Positions 45,777 to 57,250 of a DNA stretch of 64,000 bases are shown piece after piece (position 1 is the first letter of the stretch; every line of letters starts with the position of its first letter). The notes below the pieces were generated by a model that ran no database searches, was not told the origin of the DNA, and saw only the letters and a program-made list of their open reading frames with translations. Source of the DNA: Selaginella tamariscina (lineage: Eukaryota; Streptophyta; Lycopodiopsida; Selaginellales; Selaginellaceae); NCBI GenBank assembly GCA_003024785.1, contig PUQB01000443.1:104481-168480 (forward strand). The letters are read 5' to 3'. The translations under genes were made by a program, and so were the position numbers.

Positions 45777-48337
45777 GGCTTAACATATATTACTTATTAT
45801 TGCATTGTTGTCATGTTCTTTGAAAGTTCTTGTTAAAGTTTACATAAGAGCCAATCCTATTGATTTTACTTAATGTAAACTATAAGATGATGCTTTGGCT
45901 ACCTCACTTTTATCAAGTTTGCATCGCTTAAAGATATTTCTCACCCTTTGAAAAGCCAATGTACTCACATGGGTTTTCTATGTTTATGCACACTTTGTGT
46001 ATGTATATACATAATATTATTTATGATGTATATATGGGGCACAAACAAGTATTACAATGTAAAGGACTTTGTGATGATTTTGAACTCTTAATTATGCTTT
46101 TAATGTGAGTTTTAAATGCTTATGAATTGTTGTTTAGATACATGCTTCCGATTTTAATTGGTGTATGTGTGTGCGTGTGTGTGGACATGTGTTTAGATAT
46201 GATGTGGTATTATTTTTTGACATCATCATTACATTTCAATGGAGCTTTGAACGTAACATGATGAAGTTCTTGGTGTAATATTTAGAATGCTTTCCTTGTA
46301 TATATTACTTTTTATGATGGCTAAGTGTGCTTTGTTTTAAAAGAATTAGCAATTTAATTAAAAATGAAAACATTAATATTATTATCAATATTATTAATAT
46401 TATGATTACAAAAATAAGTTTAAAAGTGTAGTTTTTTATTTATTACAAAAATTGCTTTAAAACTTTATACTTTTATACATTGTAAAACTTTAACATAGAA
46501 ACTTAAACTCTTTCAAACATATCATAAGTTAAAAAAAAAAACTTAACTTTAAAACTTTAAGTCAAAACTTTATGAAAATACTTCACCTTAAACAATACAT
46601 TTTAGGTGATATATTGATATTAAGTTTGATATTCTAATGAAGTAAGCATCAAATTCTTTATATGCTTTATTAAGTAAATTATATAATTAATCATTATAAC
46701 TTTCTTATAAAACTTAATAAAGTCCAAAATTTTTCTTTCTACTAAATACATATAATGCCATCACCAACTAAAGAAAATAAAAACAATGCGTAGTAATTAA
46801 ATATAATATTTAAATTAGAATAACAATGACATCTTTGTTTATTCTTTTGGCATTGCACTAGAAAAACATAAAAATCAACATTATATAACTACTTTGTTAT
46901 AAGTACCATTTATAATTAAAACTTGAAAATCAAGTTAGACTTTATAACATTCTTGGGCATTTTTTGTATTCAATGTGCTTTTATTAACTTCTTGTCCTTG
47001 TGTTTCAACAATCTCCATGTGAAACCATCGTAATCGAATGTGTAAAAAGAAAAAATAATATAATTTAAAGTATTATGCAAGGATCTATAATATTTCAAGT
47101 ATATTCTTTAATATGTCATTTATAATTAAAAAAACTTATATGATTATTAGTAATTAAGACTTATATAAAGAAGTAGAATTCTACAAATCAAAATTTTTTA
47201 TATGAAGTAAGAAAAGTATTCACAAAGTAACTAAGCAAGAATAATTATTCTTATGCATATTTATCTTATGAATGTGTTTATGATTTCTTTTAACATGATT
47301 AAAGATGTTAAAACTTTACTAAACAAATGACTACTCAAGCTATATTAATTCAGTTTCGACAAGAGAAATGTTAATTACAATAGATGTAATTTAAAATGAG
47401 CTTCATTAATAAATCAAGGCATTCCCTTTTATTTTATAATTATCAACAAGAGCATTGATCGACCTTTAGAGTTGAAAGTCATTATTTACATGTAATTCTT
47501 AAAAGACGAAAAAAAGAATAACCATGGGATTTTTTATTAAGTTGTTGTTAATAAAGAATGAAAAAGTTATGATATTTTTGTTATTGTTTTAATATTTCTC
47601 AACTTGATTAATTATTGACTATTGTTATAAATGGATGGTTTGTCACACACATGGGGTTGTGATAAATTTTGAAAATGATATCCAAAATTGCTAGCATACA
47701 TTATAAGTCATCGTGAGGGCCTTATTATAAATGATGTTTTTTCAATTGATGAAGACTTTTAATAAGATATTGAATGGGAGACAATGTGCAAAGAGAATGC
47801 ATTATTGTAAAAGTTCATGGAGGCATATGTATTAAAAAAGAACTTGAAGTATTGTAGATTCATCAAATTAAGGGAATAAGTAATGTAAAGGCTAATTAAA
47901 GCAATGTTAACACTTCTTTATTTTGGAAGTTGACCAATAGAAAACCTTATAAACTTTTAATGTGTTATTAAATATGAACATTTAATTCTACACATGTTCG
48001 TAAACGTTACTATTGAATAACACATGATTGTTTTTTTATGAAGAAAAAGTTGTACAATTTTTTATTTTTAAATTTTTTTATCTAATAAGAAGAATTAAAG
48101 GTTGATAAATTGTATCCACAAATTTGAAATTATTATTGATTAGTTAAGCTAAACTAAGTTTAATTAATTTATAATTAATATAAACCCTAATCCTAAAAGA
48201 GCATTTAAGGTTCAATTCTTATCCATGCACGGATGTGGAAATATTTAATTTTATATCGGTACTACGTCGTTTCGAAAAAAACGTTAATGAACAAAATAAT
48301 CAAACGCAACTTACTTTGTGTTCCTCCCCACTAGCAT

Positions 48338-50112
48338 TCACTTGGGAAGCCAGGGATTAGTTAACAATGCTTTGGCAGTAGTCCGATGGCTCTCAAGCGC
48401 ATTGACAAATGCACAAGTAGACGCTTCCAACAAGTTGAGCGGCATCACTTCTCCAAGAGCACCCCAAGCTGATGCAAGTCAGAGGATTTGACGTACCTGC
48501 CGCTGCAAGGTTGAGGCACTGTAATCTGTAAGACATTCAGCATCTTTTTGCCGGCAGCAGCAACAGTTTCCAAATCGATAAGCACGTAGCATTTCTTCAC
48601 AGGCCACCAGATAACGTTGTCCAGCCGCACGTCTCGATGGACAAGATTCACCTCGTGGAGAGCAGCCAAAGCAATGAGCACGTCCTTCGCCAAGCTCTTG
48701 CACTCGTGCTCGTCCGTGAGCTTGTGCCTTGCCGGTAATCCCAGCGGTGCTGTCCGCACCATGTATCTCCCCGTACTGCTGCTCACTGCTGGCAGAGATG
48801 GCATACATAAGCTGGTCAACCCGAGGGATCTGGTAGGCCTTCTTCACCTGAGCAAAAGAAACTCCAAAAGACTCTTTGTACTCCTTCCATTTCTCTATAG
48901 TTTTAACGCATCCTTCTCCATCCAGTTCGATTGTCGAAAAGCTCCTCACATGTTTTTTGAAGAGTGGCAACATCCTATTCACACATCGAGATACATATCA
49001 GATGGACACAAGAAGATGTACAACGTACCCGGTTGGTACCACACGCTTGCAGATGGCCAAGCACAGAAAGTAGAGCTTAATGATGACCAAGACAACTGAA
49101 CTCGGTCCTGCTCTATGTCGGGCGTAACACATTGTCAAATCCTCCAGCTGTTGTGCTGAAGCGCGTTTCACAAAGAGCTGCACTTCGTACCAGCGAGAGC
49201 GAAGGCCACAAGAAATTCACGTTCCCAGACAACCAGTCAGGCACTACATTCAGTTTGGATATCTCGTTTATCGCCTCTGCAAACTTGCGCTCGTCATCCT
49301 TTCCTTCCCCAAGCAGGAACAGAAATTCTCGATGTTTTACCGAGAAATCCGGCCTCTTCCGCTTGCGACATCTTGCAGTCTGTGAGGACTTGGCCGAACT
49401 TGCCGTCTCCACTTTGTCCATGGAAAGATGGTAGTCGAGCCGGCTGCCTCTACCGCCGAGGTCTTGAGCCAGTAAAATATGTCAAGAAACTCCAGCATGC
49501 GGGAGTTGATAATCATTTCTCCTGAACCAACACGCGGAGCTTGGAGCGCGGCCTTCCCCAGCTCGCTAGTAGACATAAAGAAGGGACTTTTCTGCATGCC
49601 TTGGGGCAGCTGGAGTCTGCTCAGGTTGGCTGACACTGGTACCAAACCCTCCAGGCATTCGAAATCGTGCAAGTACCTTTCTAGGGCCTCCCTTGTTGGC
49701 TGCTGATCTAAAGAAAACTCAGGGACCCTTGCCGCCAATGCAGCCACTTCCGCCATGTCTCGATCGGCCATAAGAAACTTGATTCTTAACGACTCCGCAA
49801 CCGCTTCATCGTCTAGAAAAGTCGGCATTTCCCGCTCCAATTCCTGTTGAGATAGTGTCGTAAAGATCCAGCCCTTCTCCTCGGCGCTCAGGGCAGCTTC
49901 CTAAGGCGCTCCATTCTGCCAAAACCCTAAAATAAAACTGATGAAATATATATTGACCCCACAACCCGCGGCTTCTCACGAAGTAGCGATCCAGCAATAG
50001 TGACAAGATCGAAGGTAATATTGCTGTTGCTTAAGGCAGCTATTTCTGAGCAAACCTTCCAGGAACTGCGTTGAAAAGGCGGCTTTCCTTGCGAGCAATC
50101 TGAAGCAGGCAA
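48338..50112 (-). pseudogene. REase-like plus kinase-like gene (Crinkler-style architecture?), broken
   Basis: On the minus strand the upstream part (49840-49340) is an alpha-helical region (MADRDMAEVAALAARVPEFS, EMIINSRMLEFLDIFYWLK). Next comes 49421-49113 with KRKRPDFSVKHREFLFLLGE followed by GKDDERKFAEAINEI. That is a P-D...E-x-K arrangement typical of PD-(D/E)xK nuclease-like folds. The kinase-like region follows at 48982-48445 (MYAISASSEQQYGEIHG, then HEVNLVHRDVRLDNVIWWP, YVLIDLETV). The tail ends GEVMPLNLLEAST and TAKALLTNPWLPK with TGA at 48340-48338. Frame breaks near 49370, 49100, 48770 and 48460 inactivate it. HRD and a DLE in place of DFG suggest an atypical kinase. The family name is an inference. 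Confidence 0.55.
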
Positions 50113-50129
50113 TTGAGGTTGGTAACTGT

Positions 50130-51200
50130 GGACGACGGACTGAAGGCCGTGTGTGGGGGTGTGTGTGCGTCTGTGGCGCTTAGTTTATCAGGAAAGGAAG
50201 CGAAAAGTACATGCCAGAAGAAGGCCTGTCACCTTTACCAGGTCTAGCGGAGCTGAAAGGTCACTGGCATGGCACACTTGAAGCAAGCGGCGGTGGAAAT
50301 AGTGACACGACTGTAAGCTTCTCTGTATATATAACCCTGTCTCTGCCATCCAGGCAAATTTAGACCTCCACGGAGAGAAGTACTCGTCGGCAGCTACTGT
50401 TATACTGACGGGCTCCGACTTGAGAAGGTGTTCATGCGGACGGGACCCTCGGTCCAAACTCGAATATACACTTTGCACTCCTCAACTTCCCCGTCGAACT
50501 CGTTCCACCCTTGATGCAAGCCATCCGATCGTCCTCTGTGGAACCTCTCCGGCCTTCTGCACAGCATGCACCACCTTTGAACGGTGTTTTGAATGCGACG
50601 TTCACGTGCGGTTGGTTGCTTGACGGGGCTATAGGCGGGATCAACTTAACCAAGGGCCTCAATTACGTATAGTAACCAGTTCATCTTCAGTGCGCGCCTT
50701 GAACCAGTCGTGCATTCAGGTCCACTGGGGTTGGAGCAGTCCAAGTCGAGGAATGCTGTAGTCAAGAAGTGGATGAGCGAGAATAGCCCGAGAACGACAA
50801 TGAGAGGGACTGGGACTTTATTGAATCCAGAGCTCTGTACGTGGACGTTCTGGTCAAAGACAGCGGTATGATGTTGTTGACGGCACTAACCCCGGATGTG
50901 AAATGAAATGGTTACATCATTACTTACATGGAAACGCAGACATCAGACTCCAGGTATGTTTGGCAAAATCTTTTCCTGCTTGCCCTCAAACCCGAGGTTC
51001 GGGGTGCACACGAGCATCCGCTCATTGAGGGAATGGCATCCTTTCACAAAGCTGCCGCGTCCTCGCCAATATTACCAAGGCCCATATGCAATCTTAGTGG
51101 TATACAAGTTGCTGGTCGAGGGCTTGGAGGCAGGCTGCTGCTCAAAGGCAAGTTGCTGCTTAAAGCTGCTGACGAGAGTGATCTAGAGCTGAAAGCCAAT
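50130..51200. other. GC-rich, coding-like relic, product not recognised
   Basis: GC content is clearly higher than in the flanks and open frames exist on both strands. On plus these include 50928-51242 with NLFLLALKPEVRGAHEHPLI, and about 50700-50880 with LEPVVHSGPLGLEQSKSRNA. On minus there is 50478-50188. None shows a domain I know. It may be a second decayed gene beside the kinase-like one. Confidence 0.35.
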
Positions 51201-53087
51201 GCTTATATATATATTTATGTAATATATAATTTACCTTATTAATAAGGATCCATAGTAATTTATTAACCAAAGCATGAAAATAATATAAATTATAAACTTA
51301 TACTTTCTTGGTGGGAACATTTAAAAATTACTTTGATAATGAGGGAAATTTGTATTTATTAACATATTTACCAGTCCCAACCAACGAAGAAGTTAACATA
51401 CTTAATATATAAATATTAAACATATTTAAACTTATTTAATATAATTAATATATTAATATTATGTTTTTAGGTATTTTAAAATCATCACAAGAAGCTTTGA
51501 AATAATATGTTATAAATTATTTTTAAATAAATAATGTGTTCCACATTATTAACATTACCATGGTTTACTTTATAAAAAAAAGTGATTCTCTTTAAAATCA
51601 CATATGCCACACAAATCTGTTTGTTTTTAATTATACGTTCATTAACCCCATTTACAACTCTATGGCACACAAATCTACTTCATTTATAATCACATATGTA
51701 TCAACCTCATTATTGAGTCGTAAATGACACATTATTAATATTATTATAATTTATTTTTTTATAATGTTAAGTGGTTACACATAATTATTACTTACTCCTA
51801 ATAGGTGTAATGACTTTATATTTTAATATTATCCTTTGTAATTTCCAATTTTAAAAAATAACTCTTTTTAAAAGTTCATTCTTAGACCACATATAGCTTC
51901 TTAGTTTACAATTTAACAATGTTAATTAAGAATCCATAGTGAACACAATTATTATCCATGTGCATAATGCCAACATTATTTTTTAAAAATTGAATATTAG
52001 CAAGCATAAATGCACAAGAAAACTCTAATTATAAAGTGTTTGTTTATACTAAATAGACTTAGTTTATTTATTTATCACCACATGTCATAAATAAAGATGA
52101 AAACTTAATTTTCAAAATATACCATAATCAATCTTTATATTAACCATAATTACTTCAAAAACATGATAATATAAATAATAAATTTAATGTCTGCTTCCAA
52201 GTTGAATTTAAATTTCTTTTGTGAATTAAACCCAATGTTTTAATAAGGTTTTAAATAAAATATTTACATCTTTTTTAAAAAAAAAAATTAGGGCAATTAT
52301 AGATTGTGGAGCAAATTATATCAACAACAATAAATTCACCTGTAACAAATTCATTATGATAAATTTTAAGTTTAAAATGTAGATTTATAATTTTTAATAA
52401 ATATTTTAGTGAGATTTATACTTGAAGACAATGCAAAATGTTAGTGTATTTGATATTATAACATAATATTCAGATTGGAATATATTTAAAAGTTTACACA
52501 TTGTGTAATGCATATATACAATATTAATTACTATAATATATTATTGAATGTAATATAAAATTTAAAACATACAATCAAAACCATATAGTATATATAAAAC
52601 AATATACATTTTAGTTTACTTTGCCATTGTCAAATCTAATATCAGATATCCATTTTATCATTATAAATATACACTTATTTTCAATAAACAATAAATATAC
52701 ATTTTACTATATTCATATCTCCAACACATCTGCAAATATATTAATATAGTCTAATTCATATGAATCTTATAATTTCAGTAGAATATTGAAAAAAAAAGAT
52801 ATAAAATCCAGCACCATATTGTATATTTATTTGTAATAAATAATAAACATATACAAAAAAAAAAATTAATATATAATCTTTCACTTAAAATGAAAAAGAG
52901 ATTTTATTGTTTTATTTATAAGTTATACATTGTATAGTTTTAATTTTTATATTTTATGATGAGGTCCTGTGTGTGTGTGATTGATATGTGCTATAAATGT
53001 ATGTGTGTGTGTGTGTTCATATACACTATAATTCACCTAATCAAACCGTTTACTGTATACATACTATAATAGTATTTAAGAATATGC
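51201..53087. other. AT-rich DNA, mostly arm B 3' flank, no gene
   Basis: 51201-51820 shows no recognisable feature. 51820-53087 is the 3' flank shared with arm A. No coding sequence. Confidence 0.5.
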
Positions 53088-54642
53088 TTACACTTTGACG
53101 ATTTTCGCTATAAATTGACCATTTGTGTTAGAGACCAAGGGATCAAATCGTAGGCAGTGTTGCACATCTGAATACTTGCATGGCCAGAATTTAGCAGCCT
53201 CCACTTCTCGCAGCTCTGTTATTAATAATATAATATGTATATAAATTATATATATATATATATAACGAAACTGAGGTTTACCTGCATTAGCATGCATGGA
53301 GAGAAACTGCTTGACAACTCCCTCATTTTGGTCGTAAGTGAAGCTGTGAAGTTAAATAGTTATGATCTCTCTCTCTCTCTCTCTCGTTCACACGCGCGCG
53401 CGTGCGCACACACACACTGCATACGAACCTGCAAGTGCTGTATACGAGACTCCCACCCTGTTTTAGTAGCTTGAAACCGTTGGACAAAAGCTTCAGCTAC
53501 AATAACACGCACATGAATGAATGTTTATAATGCTATATAAATGTAGTGTCATACAACTAGTAATAGAATTACGTACCTGAAGTTGTGTGATAGACGAAAT
53601 GCGTTCCTGATTAAAAAACCGCTTCTCAAACGTTTCCCATCCCCATTGCTCAAATTTGCATATATGTTTCAATGACCCATCATGCGTACACTCCGCGTCC
53701 ACAAGCACCTACTAATAAGAAATAAGTTTTAACACATCAACTAAATGATCCATTATAAACCGTATACTATGGCATAGAGATTATACATTTAGTATGTACT
53801 TCACTATGCAACTACACATTATAGTCTTATATACATATATACATATTATATAACAGAACCTTATCATATCCGTTGTCGAGAGCAAACTCTGAAGAGCCAG
53901 TAATTAAAATATCTCGAATGCTCATTCCAACGATTCCAGAATCTTTTCCATAAAAGAATAGTTCCAGTGTTTTATCCTGATTATTTTGTTCCACACGCTT
54001 TTCTCTTTTGGACCTTGGTGGTCTCCATTCTGTTAAGCGTCCTTCCTTTAACAAATAAGATAAAGCATTCCCTGCGTATTTAAACGTGAGTTATATAATA
54101 TTACATATAGACACATATAACACGTGTGTCTGTATATACGCATATAAGAGCTTCTACTTTAGTTAAATGTCCATACATCTCTCGGTTATTATTATCAAGC
54201 TATTATTGTTATTGATAAAACTTACTATGGTGCTTCATTGGAGCTTCTGTAGCGCTTACTTTAGTGTTGGTTACTGGTAAAATGGAGAAGATAGTCCCAT
54301 CAGCTAAGAAAAGCCTTGTACGGCTCCCGAGTCGTATTTCTGAAGCATTGTTCGACAAGCTGCCAATCTTGGACGCGAAATATCAACTCCGGTTAGTGTT
54401 CCATTCTGATCCAACAGTTCAGCAATCATACACAGCTTTGCACCTGTAAAACACCGTGTTAGAAGACAACGTACTGTGTCTGAGAGAGTGTATGTGTGTA
54501 GAGAGTACATATGTGTGTGTCCCACAACATTCAATAGTTTCTCAATAGAGATCGTGTGTGCGTGGCTTATATGTACATATGTGTGCGTTTATGTACTCAC
54601 TACTGAGGTCAATAGATTCACATGCAACATCCTAAATAAACA

Positions 54643-54674
<32 letters not shown>

Positions 54675-55450
54675 CATGGATGCAACTGCATACCCATGTA
54701 TAATTCTATGTATGTACGTGCATACACGAGCAAACGTGATACCTGGAGCTGCACAAACATCAAGGACATGGTCACCAGATTTTATACCAAGGGCTGCCAC
54801 AGCTGCACCAGAGGCGGCATCCATCCCATATATCTGTAAATAACAGGCATATAACATTGTTTACATACATAATTCCACATCATACACTATACATGTGTTT
54901 GATTATTAATAATTAGAATATACTTTTCCACTTTTGTAAAGGGCAGAGTTCGATATTAACGCTTGAGACGAGCATTTATGAATCCCGGCAACCAGGATAC
55001 GGGTTCAATTCTTGTGCCAATCTCCTTCTGTGCTTCTTCAACTACATTGCCAGCAGATGGCTTCGCCCTTAGGAAATTTAAAACTTAAGTACATACACAC
55101 ATCTAATAGTACATGACTCTAAATATATATGTAAGATTTTATCAACGGTATGCCAGGTATGAATATTGCATATTTTCCATAATCGGCAGTGTACAATTTC
55201 ATAGAACCAAACGCTAGATACGTATATTCCTACATGTTCTATGCCAGTAGTATATGTAAATTTATGATAGACGAAGAAAAAAAGCTCCTCAAGAAGAACA
55301 CACATGCATGCAAAACTCTCTGATAATAAACGCGTACACATTCATACGTAATTGGGCGTATGTGCACACCACACACACACATAAATGTACGTGTATGGCA
55401 TGTTTATGCATTCGGCTATGGCTATAATATCGAGGAATAGTTCAGTTAGC

Positions 55451-55491
<41 letters not shown>

Positions 55492-55762
55492 TAGCAAGAG
55501 TACAAGAGACCAATATGAGTACATTTATGTAAAAATATTGTCCATATATACTTCGTTCTTTACACACACCTGATGTAACGAGGCAATGCCTGAGCTGCAC
55601 AGTACACACGAGGGTCGACATTCTGCTGCAGAAGAAAGCTTACAAATTCTGGGGGAGAGGAAACAAATCCTGATCATTCAAGACAGGACTTTGATCCTCG
55701 TAACAGCTGCCTCGAGCACACAATGGACCGACGGGCGCAGCACCCACCTCCGCACACGCCAT
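53088..55762 (-). pseudogene. NSUN RNA m5C methyltransferase, copy B (promoter-less duplicate)
   Basis: Same exon series as copy A in reverse orientation, from ATG at 55762 to TAA at 53090-53088. Exon 1 reads MACAEVGAAPVGPLCARGSC, then YEDQSPVLNDQDLFPLP, and breaks at a run of five C where copy A has six (about 55658). Exon 4 (from about 54448) has GAKLCMIAELLDQNGTLTGV and loses 1 bp at LQKYD (about 54332). Exon 6 (KRFFNQERISSITQLQ) and exon 9 (ELREVEAAKFWPCKYSDVQ) are intact where copy A is broken. Homology stops about 30 bp upstream of the ATG, so the promoter beside SKI3 was not copied. Confidence 0.8.
55453..55493. repeat. (AT)n microsatellite in NSUN copy B intron 1
   Basis: Long AT run. 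Copy A has only about 14 bp at the equivalent site (37400-37414). Confidence 0.9.
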
Positions 55763-55794
55763 TCCTGCAAATGACCTAAAATCGATTTCTAATA

Positions 55795-55989
55795 AACATT
55801 AATCTTTTAAAGGTTACACTATTGATTAGGCCTAGGGCGATGTAATAAGGTTGGAATTTTCCACATCAGCAATCCCATACCACGTCATCCATCATGAATT
55901 GCTGCTTGACTCCAAGGCATGTAACCCATAATTGCTCCATTAGATCTCATGTGTTTAAGTCTCTCCCATGTTATCTCACGGTGAGATCC
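55795..55989. other. Short spacer, no gene
   Basis: No recognisable feature between the end of arm B and the LINE-like relic. Confidence 0.4.
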
Positions 55990-57250
55990 TGCCGGTACCA
56001 ATGTCGTTCAGAAGAAGGTGATCATTTGATGCACTGACCATCTCTACCCTTTAAACACACTTGCGTCCCGTGTTCTCCAGATCGACCACATTGCACATCC
56101 CGCACAAAGTACCACTAGATGGGATGATTCATACCTTGTCTAAAACTGGGGAGTTCGTCTCTATCCGTTACTATTAACCACACTCATGCTGATTTCGACA
56201 CATGCTCTCCTAAACAGGTCACTTCCCAGCTCACCAAGGTGTCCAGCCGACTCAAATGCTTAACCAACATCATCGCATGTGTCCATACCTCTCTTGCGCA
56301 GGCACATTCCCAAAAACAATGTCTCTCCGATTCCAATGCCCCACATGCTTCACACCCTTGATAGGGCAGCCCCCATATGGCCAACATCATTGCCTTGATT
56401 GCCGATGGCCATGGCCCTGCCCACAACTCTCTACCGAACTCCTTATTCAGTCCTCGTGGCAGTTCTGGTACATGCAAGTGGTCTACCGACTTGGAAACTG
56501 ACCTTGTGTAAACACTATCAACACTAAACATACGATCATTGTCGCATATCATTACTTGTTCATAGTAGCTTCCTCCCATGCGTGGTTCTTAACTGAATGC
56601 CTTAGGATCAAGCACTAACTCCTCCACCGATTGCTTGCGAAATAGATACAGAATCCTCCACTCCCCATGTTGTACTTGCAGATCTACCACGAACACTTGT
56701 GCTCCATGTCCACCACACGCACTAGCCTTCCTTGCAGCAGATTGGGAAGCCTCTCAATTGCCACATTGTTTGGTTGAAGGAGACCATCCTGGGAACACTA
56801 GAATCTTGCCCTTCCCTGCCCTCTGCACCATACACGAACCATACCTCTTCCTCAAGGATCGATAGTCACCTGTCCAGAATTCCTGAGACTACCTGTCTTT
56901 GGCATATACTAGTGTCCTTATTGCCTAATGGATCAAGCATGAGATGTTCCAATTGGCTGCTCCTTCCACTGCTAAAGCCACCGACTCAACGATCTCTCCT
57001 CCTCTAGCACCAAGTCTTATAGTTGTTGTACTCTATGCCACCTTCTAAAGCAATCCTTGATTGTTTGGGGCATCTTCTCATCAGCTAAAGTCCAGCCCTC
57101 CTCTAAACACATCATATCATGCATGAAAATTGGGTGCCTCAAGTACTCTGCTCAACAGCTTGAAGCCACTAGTCGTAGTGCTTCCTTCAACTTTTCCCAC
57201 GTTCTCATCATTTTCCCTGTAAATGACTAGCAGCCTAAGCATCGAGCATC
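55990..57250 (-). mobile_element. Non-LTR (LINE) retrotransposon relic
   Basis: On minus, 56579-56184 encodes a segment ending in a zf-RVT-like module: GPWPSAIKAMMLAIWGLPYQ, then CEACGALESERHCFWECACA and REVWTHAMMLVKHLS. The C-x2-C...H-x3-C pattern is typical of the zinc-binding region after plant LINE reverse transcriptase. Upstream minus-strand fragments (about 57130-57000, CLEEGWTLADEKMPQTIKDC) look like further eroded polyprotein. Stops are frequent. No poly-A tail or target duplication was identified. Confidence 0.55.

Larger units (their letters stand above)
40621..48337. other. AT-rich repeat desert without a convincing gene
   Basis: Nearly 8 kb of strongly AT-rich DNA. Visible structure: a triplicated about 65-bp unit at 40905-41070; a diverged tandem copy at 42407-42461 and 42597-42651; another about 65-bp pair at 44299-44352 and 44367-44423. 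There is also a possible solo LTR at about 45124-45500. Only two short coding-like frames were seen (43408-43653 and 45663-45776, both minus). The remainder looks like decayed transposon sequence. Confidence 0.6.
51820..55794 (-). repeat. Inverted segmental duplication, arm B
   Basis: Reverse-complement match to about 37104-40620. It carries NSUN copy B and the same AT-rich 3' flank. An extra AT-rich block of roughly 500 bp (about 52310-52810) is absent from arm A. Confidence 0.85.

Noticed and set aside
40621..48337. Possible CRISPR-like or phased repeat array in the AT-rich desert
   Set aside because: Repeats are diverged, few and without regular unique spacers; this is eukaryotic nuclear DNA.
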